Shown in pieces: positions 48,904 to 60,316 of a DNA stretch of 64,000 nucleotides. Location: NCBI GenBank assembly GCA_964017065.1, contig OZ024783.1, positions 16,823,252 to 16,887,251 of the forward strand. Direction: 5' to 3'. Position 1 is the first letter of the stretch. Every line of letters starts with the position of its first letter. A model generated the notes under the pieces. The model was given only the letters and a program-made list of their open reading frames with translations, ran no database searches and had not been told where the DNA came from. The DNA comes from Haliclona indistincta (taxonomy: Eukaryota; Porifera; Demospongiae; Haplosclerida; Chalinidae). The position numbers were made by a program, and so were the translations under genes.

Positions 48904-51900
48904 AGCGCGCCTAGCGCCTTTACGCGAGCAATGCCGAGACCAAAACACCCATGAAAAGTCATGAAATTCTCCTGGCAGGTGCCTTTTGAACTTAGTTTTT
49001 AGCGAAACGTCGATATAAATTCCGCGATTTCTCGATCGTGATCCATTGTTAGCTAAGTGTTAGACGCCATTGATGTGATTGCGCAATACGCACGTGACCA
49101 AGCAGTGGTTAGCGCACGTGACCAAACACTAGCTTGATGAGTATCGCCGCGCGCCTTATGGATCACGGAGAACACATACATGTACATGTATTTGTCTGGA
49201 GTCTTCGAAGAACGGTAAGCTCGTATAGGATCACCATTCTGCGCTTGCCAGATAATTACAACCGCCGTACATGTCTACAAACAATTGTGGGCGGGGCTCG
49301 TATCCACTGCATGCATGTGTAGGCGAGCTGATATATACAACATAACAATCATTATTAGCTACAAGTTTAAAATTCTTAATAATAAAGAAAAGCCGCCAGC
49401 AACAGGAAAACTAAACCAATGGTGGAAACAAAGACAGCTCAGTTCGTGCATGATATTGAACTGCACTTCGCTGAAAAAGAAAAAAGGACACAAACAAGAA
49501 ATTAAAAAGATTTCTATCGAAATCAAAAGGATGTAGGGTTGTGAAATCTACCACTGGTCCACAATGTAAACTAACAAGGAACAAGCATGGAATGGTAACA
49601 CGATTGACTTGCTAACAGACCATAGATCCCTACATCAGTGGCTGTACATAAGATCAATATTTTGTCACAAGCTGAATGCACGTTAGGTGTCAGTCAACAG
49701 CAACTAGCTGAACTAGCTATAACCAACCACAGCAGCCACTGATGTAGGGATCTATGGTCTGTTAGCAAGTCAATCGTGTTACCATTCCATGCTTGTTCCT
49801 TGTTAGTTTACATTGTGGACCAGTGGTAGATTTCACAACCCTACATCCTTTCGATTTCGATAGAATTCAAAGTGCGCAATAGTTATTACGTCTACAAGAT
49901 GTTGCGCTGGCTACAAACTGGGCTGCTCAACTAAGAGTTACACATACATTAATAAAGTGGCTCCTATGATATATACACCACACATCGTACACACCACACA
50001 AAACTTGCTAACATCTCTTGATGTTGCATTTATCATCTACCATACCAAAAGCTTAACCTATCTACTGTCTAGCTAGACAAGCAAGCGTCAGGATCATACA
50101 CAAATCCTACTATTATAGGAACAAATAAGTATGCCAAGTGAGCAGTTATTGACACACAGTGTAGTAAATATCAACATAACAGGCCATGTGAGTACACTAA
50201 CCTTTTCCTAGATGTGTTATCTGATTTTGTTCATCAAAGTGAGTTCATAACATTGAACTACACACAAAAGAAATGAATATCAATATGGAAAGAATCATAG
50301 CGATACAATCTACATGTAGTATGTACTCACCAACAACGCAGGTCCTGTTTTGTTAGCGTTCATCAGAGCATGCAGCCACATGTCCCGGCAACTTCATCTT
50401 TCCCAAAGGCTAGGCGCGGATACGTCATCAGCAAACTTTTATGGCGTAAAGATGAACTCGGTACTGTCCTGAAGGTAAACCAATGTCTCATCGTGTCAGT
50501 CACACACTAGCCTCGCCTCCAGGCTAGATATCACACACGCTCTGTTCTTCGTGCATGTGTCGTGTTCTTCCATAGATCCAACACACCACGTGCCAATGTA
50601 AAATTGAAATTTCACGTGACAGTGACACTGACCGTATACTGACAGCACGTGGTCGACACTCTAGCAGATTCAGACTTTCAGTCTACTTTCAGACTCGGTT
50701 TTCTCTTTGTTTAGCAAGGTGGATTCCGTTTTATGCTTGATTTCGACAACTTTGCCGTTAATTATAAGATGGACAGCGCTGTCTGCAGTTCCAGCCAGCT
50801 AGTCTACCGACTACGACGGTGATCGACCATAGACCATATTAAACACCAAAAGGTGAGTTCAGTATGTGTTTATGGGTATAGTTTACACAAGATTAAGAGA
50901 CTGCCAGACCACATTGAAGCTTTATAACTACTGTGTTGTATGTATTGACCGCTGGTTACCATCAACATACAGTTACTGGTCTATATTACTAGTCAGCAGT
51001 CAGAGCGGTATATTGTATCACCAGTATTATATTAAGCAGCTGATTTGCCTCCTCTGTATGTTCCATGGTGCAAGTATTAGGCAATGAATGATTATTGAGC
51101 AATGAAGAAGCAAAGCCTGATAGATACTAGTAGATCGAGGTATTATAATGGTCAACAAACTATTTACTCCTAAAGGCACGTTGTAGCAATTCCTGCTTGT
51201 CGCTTGTGGCACTCGTTCATGTTTAAGGTTACGGGATACCACTCACAAGCAAGCAGAAATGGTTGCTTGAAAGAAACACTTGTAGCATAACGCATGTTGG
51301 TTTGACTGAACAAAGCATTGCATATCAAGAATTTTCAAGTGTATGCGTGAACATAACCAGGCAACTAAAGCTGATATTAAAAAAGGATCTGTCTGTCCCT
51401 AGGTAACTAAGCTGTCTAGCTGCATACCAAGTCTTGTCGCGCTACAGAGTTCCCACAACGAGATTTTCAATTTATTAGTCAAAGAAACTGCTCGTTACTT
51501 CGTGCACTTCGTAACGCACTATGGTAACGTGTCTAGCCACCATTTTTACAAAAGACAAAGTGCAGTCATTGCTCTAACTGGATATGCAACGCTTTGTTCA
51601 GCCAAAACAACAACCGCGATGCTACGAGTTTTTATTTTCAGGCAACCATTTCAGCTTGCTTGAAAGTGGGCGTGGTGTATCCCGTAACCTTGAGCCACAT
51701 GTTTGTACAGTCAATTACAAGATTTCTCTTGTAGTAATGTTTATTAATTTTTTTGCAGGAATCTTTTTGTATTTGTGCATGATGACTCTGGGAGCCTCCT
51801 CCAATACAAATGTATGAATATCAAGGAAAGAAGCTAAATCGGTCTAAATGTCAGAACAATTCAATCTGTAATAATAATGAGGTGAGTATCAGTAAATACA

Positions 51901-54900
51901 AAGGAACTAACAATAGCAGTCACGCATGAATCTCATTGAAAGCTCTCAGCACAGCCTACCTTGTCCCATGACTTAGCTAAGAGACATGATTTCTCGGCTT
52001 CTTTCATGATTTACCGTATAGCAAGAAATTTTGATGGACAAAATGCAATACTTAGTTGCCTCTATCTTGAAATTTCAATAACTTAGTTGCCTCTTTCTTG
52101 AAATTTCCATGACATAGTTGCCTCTTTCTTGAAATTTCAATAACTTAGTTGCCTCTATGTTGAAATTTCAATAACTTAGTTGCCTCTATGTTGAAATTTC
52201 AATGACTTAGTTGCCTCTATCTTGAAATTTCAATAACTTAGTTGCCCCTTTCTTGAAATTTCCATGACATAGTTGCCTCTTTCTTGAAATTTCAATAACT
52301 TAGTTGCCTCTATGTTGAAATTTCAATAACTTAGTTGCCTCTATGTTGAAATTTCAATGACTTAGTTGCCTTTATCTTGAAATTTCAATAACTTAGTTGC
52401 CTCTTTCTTGAAATTTCAATGACATAGTTACCTCTATGTTGAAATTTCAATGACATAGTTACCTCTATGTGGAAATTTCAATGACAGTTACCTCTATGTT
52501 GAAATTTCAATGACTTAGTTGCCTCTATCTAGAAATTTCAATGACTTATTTGCCTCTTTCAATAACTTTCCTGCCTCTAGCTGTCTTGAAATTTCAATAA
52601 CTTAGTTGCTGCCTCTATTTTGAAATTTCAATGACTTAGCTGCATAATTCTTAAGCTATTAAAATTGCTTCTTTTTACTCTTGCAGGTAATTGACATGCA
52701 AGAGCAAATTAGCTAAATGGAATCCGAAGAAAATCAGGAAGAACTGTCTTTTTACAATTTGTTTGAACAGATTCGTAAACATAATCCCTAGATATGCAAT
52801 ACTTGATAATTTGTTGATGAATTTAATGATATGTAACTAAATCCATCTGATAGAAGATTTGAAGAAATGAATGAAATTTGTGTTATATTAACAACAAACT
52901 AGAGACAGATTGCACAACTCTGCAATTGTATTGCACAATTTTCACGATTTGATCTGATATCATCAAGTTTATTGCAAGAAAACATCAAAAAACATCAAAT
53001 ATGACAGCATTAGAAATTCCGCAATGAAAATGGAAGTGGTTTCCTATAGAAATGTCTTACTTGCAGTTTGCAGCAAATACACAAAATTAATGGTGAAAAA
53101 TGGTGAAACAAAATAATGGTGCTACTCCAGCCATCATCTAGTCTATCCTTAATAGCATGTAACTTGTTAATAAAATTAATTACAAGTTTTATTCTATTAC
53201 CTTGGCGCTTCCCACTCCTACTCTGATACTTTGCACTCTCATTATTGCGCTCCTGATGTGTTCAGGATGCCTGTTTTGAATCCATAATTCAATCAACAGC
53301 TTTATCCTGCTATCACTTGTCGTATCTGTATTTCACTCGTTCTCATGGATCATAATCCAGTTGTGTGCTAGCCACCATGCAGAGTTAAAAATGCTGACAG
53401 ATTTAGTGTAATGAATGGTTTGTTGTGGAACTATTCTGTTTACATTAGCAGCAGAACAGTTTAGGACTGGTTTTATCGGGTTTTCAACCTGCTCTTAAGC
53501 AAGTCCTAGTTTCAGTGGAACAATTTGGAGTATTTCTGTTTACACTAGTATAGAGCTTAGAGCAGTTCTGGAACCATTCCCAGCTCTATAGTGTAAACTC
53601 ACTGTTAGCTGTACAGCGGTTTTCTAAGTTTTTGCATAGACGATGTTAAAATTGGAAGTAAGCACTGACCAATTCACTTTTAGTCAAGTTTACTCAAGGT
53701 GTGTTTCATTGGTCAACATCATACTTTTGGTTTTGCTGTCCAATGCATAAACTTCCATTGTACTTGTCCTCTGTGGTACCAAAGCATGTAGCTACTAACA
53801 TGTAAAACATGCAGTGATTTACATGTATGACAATTGTACACATGACTTTGTGTACAATATCATACATGTATAGCTAGCAGATTATTGCAGTACATGTCAA
53901 ATGATAATAGTATTTCCTGTGATGTGTAGACACTATGTGTCATACTGTACTGGTACACAAGCCATCGTCTGATACTGTAATACACTAGTATAATGTGTTA
54001 TTACCAACAAGACCAGTTACCATGTGTTGTGCTTGACACCACTTCACACTCAATAACCATGTGCTCTTCCCTTGTTGTCTATTCTATAGAGTGGTCGGAC
54101 AGCACTTCATCGCAGTGCAGTCCATGGTCACACAGCAGTAGCTGAGCTGCTGATAGATGCGGGTGCAGCTATCGATACAACCGATAAAGTGAGTGCATGT
54201 GTGTCTAGTGGTACTGATATGTTGTGTTGCTGAACAAAAGCTGTTCTCATGAAATACAATACAACTACTATACTATCGTAAAGTGCTTACTGTAGATTAC
54301 ACCATACATGTAGATACATGAGCCTGCATGTGTCTCTGTACCACTCTGAAGAAGGTATATAAGTTCTTAAGCTGTCTTTATACCAAGTGTTCGTTAGCTA
54401 TACTTGTCCTCTGTGATACCAAACTATACTAACAAATAGAAGCTGTGATCTATAATTTACTCTAATTATCTCCTTCTGTGCTGTGCTATAATCAGTGAAT
54501 TGAGAGTGAGGTGAGTAGTAGTTTTGTCAATGTCACCTGTCAGCATAAAGACAAGCTTGGCTGATAGAGTGGTCTAGGATCACTACTCTAGTGAATAACC
54601 TTGTTGTCGTCTATACGTGCTCACTGAACCAGCACAGCCACTGTCCCTGTAATTCATCCTTGCCATAGGTCTTGTAGCTACCCACCATTATGATGTCAGC
54701 GGATGATTTAACCCTTCCAATACCAATTCCTATCCATTATTGTATCAATGATTCACAGAATTCTCTATTCAAAGAACATGTGTGAGAGATATGAGACATG
54801 TTTATACCACAAAGACACTCACAGTTACACAACAATATCAGCCACCATCTGATACAAGGACCACACCTTCCATGGTGTGGTACAGGGGGTGGGGTCATGT

Positions 54901-57900
54901 AGAGTGTGGAATTGTATATGTTTATGTATGGTTCCAGCTATGTTAGAATCAGTTTATGCAGTTTGGGTGTGTTTCTGGTTACAGTATGTATTGAAATGAA
55001 CTGATTGAAAAGTCATTGTTTCTTAACTGAGTCCATTTCTCATTTTTGGTTTGTGTGTGTGTCATGACTCACATTGTTCTATTGTTACACTATAGTATCG
55101 TAGGACTCCACTTGATGAGGCGAGACGTAAGAATCATCAAGACATTGTGGACTTGCTGGAGAGAGCTGGTCAGTACATGATAACATGAGCTACTGAGCTA
55201 TAAAGTGTTATAGAGTCTGACCACACCTACTATATACTCATATACTACCATACAGGGCATACATGTACCTAATTTCTTCAAAAGATTCGGCGCCTCCTAT
55301 TTTTGCTCCCTTGTCACTGAAATGCATACTAAACCTCCACATTTTGACAAACGCTTTTAGTTCTTCGTCATAGTCAGCCAACAGCCCAGCACAAAAAGTC
55401 CTGTACTTCATAGAACTGTAGATGTGTTATTGTTCAAAACAAGTGCATGTTGACAAACCTCTAATTAGTCGACGCTTCATAGAGACTGCGTTTTGGCGTC
55501 ATTTGGGATAAATGACGCTAAAAGAGTTATTCTTTCAGCAGTTCCACACGCAGCTCTCACCATCTCGCACCTGTGCACTAAGCTGGTGTCGTAATGACAC
55601 GTAACCACTCCCATAAATCGATTATTAATAGCCCTACATGTTTTGTTTCTTGTTTTACCTGCACCCTGTACTGTGGTATCCTGTTCATGTGATAAGTAGC
55701 TACACTAGCTGTGTTGTGATCTATAGGAAGCCACACTTGATTAGGTGGTCGATGCGCATTTCTCTTGACTTCACATGACGGTTAAAATTTCCTTGTATTT
55801 TGTGTATTGTGCTCTCCCTGTTTTGAATAAACGAAGAATCTCTGATATCAGCCAAATTAAGAATCTGCCAAGAACTTCGCCTATGTACACTGTCAAAGTA
55901 CGGCTAGTTGTCTGGATATACAGTCCAGTACACATTATAGGCTATATGTACCATGGTTTAGGGCTTACAAAGCGCCATTGATCTAGCCAGTTTCGAGAAT
56001 TTGTGTATACAGAATCCTGACCAAAGAGACGAGTTCGTGGATAAAGTATACTTCTTGGCAACGTACTAACTAGTTCAGCACACGCAGACGACCAATGGCT
56101 TTGTATTGGTACCAAAATCAAGTCATAGAACCTTTGCCTCTTTGAGAACTTGTGTATTCAGATCACTAGACACTAAAGGCACTAGAATAGGCCAAAGAAA
56201 GCTGTACAGAGAAAAAGCTAAACCGCGCTCATCAGCTGCTACACTACTATACGCAGTAATACTAATCAACCACATTGACACGAGTCACATGACGTCACGT
56301 AATACATTTTTGATTTCAAGGAAATTTTGTTTCCTATCCCGTACTGTAATATCTATGTTGCATGCGATCAGCTACTCTGATCCTTCTCATTTTGTGTTTT
56401 TTTTCATCAGAACCAGCTGGTGCTGCTCATGAGGCGTTGGATCAAAGCGTCACTGTGACCATCACCAACCTTGTGGTCAATGGGTCACCAGGGAGTGGCA
56501 AGACGTCAGTAGTGAACCTGTCCGTTGGTGAACCAGCTCCCACAGTACGCAACAGTACCGGCTGTGTAGAGAAGCCAGTCCGTGCTATAGCTCATGGTGC
56601 AATGCACGCTCGTGGAACCAAATTACGCAAACTAGAAACTAAGGCATTTCTTGACATGATCAATCAGGCAATGAGACACGAAACAGAGAAGACAATGAGA
56701 ATTAGATACGCTAGAGCTCGCTTAGGCATTGTGCGTGATTTCCAGAACCAGAGGAAAAACAATGCAGGTGAGGACAGCTCTGGAGATGGATCCACAGTCA
56801 TGCAGCAGCATCCTGCAGCAACAGAGCATCGTTCAGAACCAGCTGAGGAAGACATCATGGTGTTTTCACAGCTGCTGGAGGAAATATTCTCTAGTGGTTC
56901 ATCTCCTGACTTCCTGACGGCTCATCTTGTCTTGACAATAGACTCCGGTGGTCAACCCAATTTCATGGATGCTGCTCGTCTGTTTCTACGCAACAACTCT
57001 CTCTACCTGCTGACAATCAAACTGAATGAGAGGTTGGACCAAAAACCGAAATTTGATTTCTTTATCAACGGGAAGCCAATCAGCATGTGCAGCACAGCTA
57101 TTCAACTGACCAACCTACAGCTGGTGGAGTGTCTTGCCAAGAATGTGTCATCAGTTCAACTCGCAGCCACGCCCAACACAGACGATGAACCAAGACAAGC
57201 GAAGTTCATGATTGTCGGCACCTTCCTGGACAAAGCTAGTGAATGCCCAGACGAGACAGTCGCCGACAAGAACCGCATCCTTCATGATCGACTGAGGGAC
57301 TGTGAGTCAGAGCGGATTGATGAGGGAGAGGATGTGATATTGGCCGTCAATGCAATCGCCAGTGATCCTGAGGAGCGTGAAAAGGCAGCCTTGAGACTAC
57401 AGGAGAAGATTACAACCACTCCTGGCACCACAATCAAAACTAAAATCAAGTTGCGATGGTTTGGTCTGCTCCTGCACTTGCTGGACGAGGCTGAGAAGAA
57501 GAGCATGTCCATTCTCCCACTCAGTGCAGTCCTAGCCGCTGGGAAATGTCTCAAGATGTCTGAACGGGAAACTCGACTAGCTCTAAAGTTCTTTCACGAG
57601 CTCAATCTGATCATGCATTACCCAACCAAGAAGTTGGACCATCTTGTGTTTGTGGATGTGAATCCTGTTCTTGAACTGGTCTCTCATCTTATTGGAGTAT
57701 CGTTTATCGATAAGCACATGCTCGATGAGATCTTCAAGCCTAATCTACCCGCCGATGCCCAAAGGAAGCTGAGAGATTACGGTTTATTCTCGCGAGATAT
57801 TTTAGATTCGTCGTTCCCGTTTTCAGCATTGTTTACTGCTGACGTGTTTCTTGATCTACTAGAGCACCTTTCAGTGGTTGCTCGTATTGTGAAAGATGGT

Positions 57901-59034
57901 CAGATCAGCTACTTCCTCCCGTGTGCTCTACCTTATGCAACAACTGACAAGGAGTGGAATAATCCATGGAGTTTCAGGCTAAAGGTGCGCCGTAAAGCCA
58001 TCAAAGTCTCCGTCCCTATTCCAAAGGGTTATGTCCCCACCTTGGCTGTTTGTCTTCTGAACTCAACAGCATTCGAAGCAGACACCACTAGTCCCCAGTA
58101 TCGTGACATCATGTGCCTCTGCTACACTGCTGGCGGCCATGTTTACCTGATCGAAAGGGATCACCAGATTGAGATCAACTACAGCTGTGCCGAGCTATTG
58201 CCAGTACAATGCTCCATCATCCGCTCCACTATAATGACAGCTCTCAGTGAGGTCGAGGAGAAGCTTCATTTCGTAGCAGACATCCTGATCAAAGAGGACG
58301 TGTTTCTGTGTTCCTGTCACAATGAGCCAGCTAGTCATTACTGCACATACAACCCACACTCTAACATAGTTGTGTGTGATAGAACCAGACAGCCACACCA
58401 CCTCAACCAACAACAACAGTATTGGATACAGCACCAATCAACAGGTGAGCTAGTGACTCAGCTGCTCATGTAAACAGTACTATGAGACATGACTATAAGT
58501 ATTGATGATCTGTCTCATGTGTAGATGATCTGAGGAGAGTAGGTATGGCTGAACAACACCAGTGCCAGTCAACAAAAAAAGGTGATCATAGCTATCTGTT
58601 GATATAGTCTGATATCTGTTTCAAACATGTTACTTTATGTAGGCTCATCTAGGCTAAGGAAAGCTACAGCTGCTGCTGGTGTTAGTGGTGACCACTCTAG
58701 AACACTCAGTGAGTTACACCGCATGATGGAGAGAGAGACTCTGTTATTATTATAATACTGTGCAGGTACTGGGGATCTAGTAGATGTGTTAGAGGTTGTG
58801 GATAGTGTCAGTGACTGGAAGAAGCTTGGTCTGATCCTGGGACTATTGTATCAACCAACACTAACTGATATTGAGGCCTATCGACGAGGCAAACCAGATG
58901 AATGCAGAATGGACATGCTCTCAGCATGGCTGCAACAGCAAGACAATGTTAATAACCCTTCATGGAGTGTGTTGAGAGCTGCACTGCAGAGGATGGGAGA
59001 GCACGAGCTGGCTAACAGGATCATCACTAACTGA
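36120..59034 (+). CDS. Ankyrin-ROC-COR-death domain protein (ROCO GTPase family), 973 residues
   Basis: Ten exons with matching phases: 36120-36152, 36495-36590, 41761-41856, 44194-44292, 54090-54188, 55096-55168, 56411-58444, 58525-58581, 58643-58708, 58766-59034 (TGA). The start gives MSSLGYDQEQL. Exons 2-6 encode about five ankyrin repeats (DLYRACVDGNVSRVSELIRK; TPLIVSSWKGHSQVVRLLL; TALHFSAVYGRKAVAELL; TALHRSAVHGHTAVAELL; TPLDEARRKNHQDIVDLL). Exon 7 holds the GTPase (Walker A GSPGSGKTS, about residues 190-198; switch II DSGGQ, about 343) and the COR region. Exon 10 is a C-terminal death domain. No signal peptide or membrane segment is seen, so a cytoplasmic signalling role through death-domain partners is inferred. 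Introns 2-4 carry most of the mobile elements in this part of the window. Confidence 0.85.
37143..38011 (+). CDS. Harbinger Myb/SANT-like DNA-binding protein
   Basis: Helps the transposase enter the nucleus and bind element ends (known for this superfamily). Two exons: 37143-37817 and 37886-38011, with a 68-bp intron in phase 0, giving 266 residues. The N-terminal trihelix domain reads WSDVETRRLIQLWGEDDVQ, then IYERLARSMLPDYERNGSQ and CREKIKKLYKKIKDKNGKTG. A low-complexity Ala/Thr/Pro linker follows, then a charged coiled coil (ELEEKRLKLEERAMETQMQQ). It converges on the transposase gene. The frame is intact. Confidence 0.85.
38833..39441. mobile_element. TTAA MITE, GGGTGC family variant, in the transposase
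   Basis: TTAA at 38833-38836 and 39438-39441. Ends GGGTGCAG on both sides, then diverging. The 601-bp interior is unrelated to its neighbour. Its right TTAA is also the left TTAA of the next element. Confidence 0.75.
39438..40034. mobile_element. TTAA MITE, GGGTGC family, copy 2
   Basis: TTAA at 39438-39441 and 40031-40034. The inverted ends start GGGTGCTCAACACTAATT and continue for about 34 bp with one mismatch. The 589-bp body is homologous to copy 1 at 35370-35948. Confidence 0.85.
41004..41760. other. Intron 2 remainder of the ROCO gene
   Basis: No element or exon recognised between the Harbinger right end and exon 3. Confidence 0.4.
42449..42836. mobile_element. Fold-back MITE with a 70-bp central palindrome
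   Basis: Outer inverted repeat TTAGCCTAGTACCT and AGGTACTAGGCTAA. An inner, diverged pair contains CCTAGT(T/A)TCAAATG and CGCATGCGC. The centre (42696-42765) is a 70-bp palindrome: 30-bp perfect arms starting GGACAGCTATAGCATGC around TAGTATACTG, itself palindromic except for its outer base pair. Confidence 0.7.
42836..42939. repeat. Small inverted-repeat element
   Basis: AGTAGTTATATACC at the left and GGTATATAACTACT at the right enclose a further inverted pair (GTGTTTAAGC/GCTTAAACAC and TTTAAAGCCC/GGGCTTTAAA). It abuts the fold-back MITE at 42836. Confidence 0.6.
43196..43809. mobile_element. TTAA MITE, GGGTGC family, copy 3 (variant interior)
   Basis: TTAA at 43196-43199 and 43806-43809. 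Ends GGGTGCACGCAACTA in inverted orientation (15 bp). The 606-bp interior differs from the copies at 35.4 and 39.4 kb apart from TAATTAATATTCA near the left end. Confidence 0.75.
44030..44460 (+). repeat. Ankyrin exon 4 with flanks, duplicated at 53930-54330
   Basis: Exon 4 (44194-44292) and about 160 bp on each side match exon 5 (54090-54188) and its flanks at high identity, including intronic GACACTATGTGTCATAC and ACCAGTTACCATGTG. A further stretch, TAGCAGATTATTGCAGTAC, at 41915 and 53878 suggests that the duplicated unit began in intron 3. This is recent internal exon duplication. Confidence 0.85.
44472..44546. repeat. Short inverted repeat
   Basis: TAACCCATGGCTACC and the complement of GGTAGCCATGCATGGGTTA enclose about 40 bp. 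Possibly the relic of a MITE in intron 4. Confidence 0.4.
45737..45803. repeat. Isolated minisatellite B unit
   Basis: ATTTCAATGATAAGCTCGC, then AATTACAAAGTTGGAAAGG, then ACATTGAAATTTCAATG. The same combined unit occurs inside the array at 47540-47610, but here it stands alone in intron 4. Confidence 0.8.
45843..46252. mobile_element. Tigger/pogo-like MITE, TA duplication
   Basis: CAGTCCAACCTCGATTATCC at the left and its complement at the right (46231-46250), flanked by TA. The ends carry repeated CGGATAATCGAGG motifs. The sequence matches the well-known pogo/Tigger end style. About 406 bp, no transposase. Confidence 0.85.
46253..47304. other. Intronic stretch of the ROCO gene
   Basis: Holds two diverged copies of a segment with GTTGGTCGACCC-like words (GATTTTCACTTGGTCGACCC near 46350; GATTTTGAGTTGGTCGACCC near 46554). 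No gene supported. Confidence 0.4.
47305..48010. repeat. Minisatellite B in copy 2
   Basis: About 19 units of AAGTTGGAAAGGTATTGTAC plus ATTGAAATTTCAAT. Some units carry the longer variant with GATAAGCTCGCAATTACA. Higher-order blocks are visible (the variant unit recurs at about 47545, 47695 and 47890). Confidence 0.95.
49512..49865. mobile_element. Fold-back element, related type (133-bp arms)
   Basis: Arms 49512-49644 and 49733-49865 are inverted repeats with one or two mismatches around an 88-bp centre. As in copy 1 at 3.8 kb, each arm contains GTAGGG near its outer end and CCCTACATCAG(C/T)GGCT at its inner end, but the sequence between differs. It sits at the edge of the segment inserted into the large element, copy 2. 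Confidence 0.9.
52045..52640. repeat. Minisatellite A in copy 2
   Basis: About 18 units of AACTTAGTTGCCTCTATG plus TTGAAATTTCAAT, inverted relative to 7680-8560. Confidence 0.95.
53043..53900. other. Intron 4 remainder of the ROCO gene
   Basis: No exon. Around 53445-53600 there are GTTTACA and TGTAAAC words and a run of imperfect inverted sequence (GAACTATTCTGTTTACA ... TAGTGTAAAC), possibly an old MITE. Confidence 0.35.
55169..56410. other. Intron 6 of the ROCO gene
   Basis: 1.24 kb between exon 6 and the large exon 7. Contains a hairpin, GCGTCATTT GGGAT AAATGACGC (55496-55518). No exon is needed to join phases 1 and 1. Confidence 0.5.
56411..58444 (+). CDS. Exon 7 of the ROCO gene: ROC GTPase and COR domain
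   Basis: A single 2,034-nt exon entered in phase 1 after TTCATCAG and left in phase 1 before GTGAGC. Motifs: VVNGSPGSGKTSVVNL (P-loop), LVLTIDSGGQPNFMDAARLF (G3), FMIVGTFLDKASE (G4-like position), then a COR-type segment (LRWFGLLLHLLDEAEKK, LALKFFHELNLIMHYP, LVFVDVNPVLELVSHLIG). About 145 residues lie between the P-loop and G3, against roughly 50 in typical Roc domains. The excess is charged and includes KTMRIRYARARLG and a Ser/Gly/Gln-rich stretch. An ATG at 56362 lies in the upstream intron and is not needed. Confidence 0.85.
58766..59034 (+). CDS. Exon 10 of the ROCO gene: death domain
   Basis: Encodes DLVDVLEVVDSVSDWKKLGL, LGLLYQPTLTDIEAYRR, MDMLSAWLQQ, then SWSVLRAALQRMGEHELANR and the stop. 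The W-K-x-L-G, I-E-x-(Y/R) and L-x-x-W-L patterns, with LRxAL-x-x-M/x-x-x-x-L-A at the end, are those of death-fold adaptor domains. Entry phase 1 matches exon 9. Confidence 0.85.
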
Positions 59035-59262
59035 TGGTGAGTTGTGACTGCATCATTGTGAGTCATGTGTGTTGTTCCTATACTGCAGGATCACAATGCT
59101 GCCCACTCACATCATGATCACTACTACACTACCACTACCTATTATTAATAACATTCAGTTATCATAACGTTGTCATGACTAGTGTACACAACTCACTAAC
59201 CATTCATTTCATCATTTTTACACATGACTGCATTATTTTTTTATTTCGGTATAATAATTGTC

Positions 59263-59268
59263 AATAAA
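59263..59268 (+). terminator. Polyadenylation signal of the ROCO gene
   Basis: AATAAA 229 bp after the TGA, in an AT-rich context. It is the first canonical hexamer I see after the stop. Confidence 0.6.
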
Positions 59269-59279
59269 ATTTAGTTGAA

Positions 59280-60316
59280 ATGACATTTAGCTGAGCTCAT
59301 TATACATGATCGGACAAAGTAGCTAATCATCCCTCACCAGAGCGATACATTGTATAGGGACTGTGCATGTGAGCTGGCTGGAGGTACAATTATGTAGAAA
59401 ATCAATATCTTCTCCATGTGCAGTACGTGCAGAATGGAATGATTGACCAAAGAAAATATCACATGAACCAGCCTTTCACCATAGACATTGTATTGCATTG
59501 CAAGGTAACTATAGGCCTTAAGTTGATTGCGCATGCACCTTATAATTTATAGACTTCCCCTGCTGCTGACACTATAGAGGGTACCAATGACAATAAAATT
59601 AACAATAATTATTTTAGCAAAAAAATTTGATAGCTTGTTGAGTTCAAATGTTAACATTAAAAATAATGATAGCAGTGCATTGCAAATCTCAAAGTCTGAG
59701 TGAATAATTTCTAATGTTTACAAATAATTCAAAGTGCGTAATGTATTATGCTCACTATTTTGTAATAACAAAGAAAGCCAACCGTATAGTACACCATATT
59801 TCGAACCGTGAGTGTTGTCTTCACGCAGCATTTCAGTAGAGCTAAAGTTTCATGAAATTACTGAATAACCAGCATGCACCGTATTTGAAGGCAAGTCAGA
59901 ATAGCACAAATTTGCATTGTGGCATCATTGTCGTGTCATAATGAAAGTGAGTATAGTAGTTGATAATGACTGCTATTATAAGGTATTAAAGTTTCAGATA
60001 GTTTAAGTGTGCCTTTTGTATGACACTATGCATAAATTATTGCCATGACGATGCGTGCTCACACCTGCCGGAACATGCATGAGTACATGTTCATGTAGCA
60101 TGATATTGGCGTTAATAGATTGAATTATTATAGATACCATTATTTTTATAAAAAGAATTTAAATTTTCTAAACTTATTTAAAAATAATAATAATATTTTT
60201 TTTTTGTTAAACAGGAGTGTCTGGATCCTGCTGTGAGTGGTTGTCAGGTTGCAAGCTCTGAATACTCAATTTTGATGAGTTTGATTTAAAAATGTCAATT
60301 ATTAATGTCTTGTTAG
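59280..60316. other. Intergenic AT-rich stretch
   Basis: No supported gene; a possible short exon (GAGTGTCTGGATCCTGCT, from 60214) precedes the candidate exon below. Confidence 0.4.

Larger units (their letters stand above)
47305..53042. mobile_element. Large TIR element, copy 2, inverted and truncated
   Basis: Read on the minus strand from 53042 it matches copy 1: TIR AAACCACTTCCATTTTC, flank, minisatellite A (52640-52045), core (51790-49870), then 48617-48020 and minisatellite B (48010-47305). The second TIR is missing. It lacks the 3.6-kb insertion of copy 1 and instead has its own 1.25-kb insertion (about 48618-49866). It lies in intron 4 of the ROCO gene. Confidence 0.85.

Noticed and set aside
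48617..48960. Gene at the left part of the insertion in copy 2
   Set aside because: Lys-rich or Phe-rich frames come from a CTTT repeat; only an AAGATGGCGGCTAC motif is shared with 2.6 kb.
7278..53042. A single giant inverted duplication of the locus
   Set aside because: Homology stops at the TIR on the outer side of both arms and each arm has its own insertions; two opposite copies of one transposon explain it better.
56362..56410. Extending the large ROCO exon upstream to the ATG at 56362
   Set aside because: A strong acceptor (TTCATCAG) at 56410 joins in phase to exon 6, and the upstream codons look intronic.
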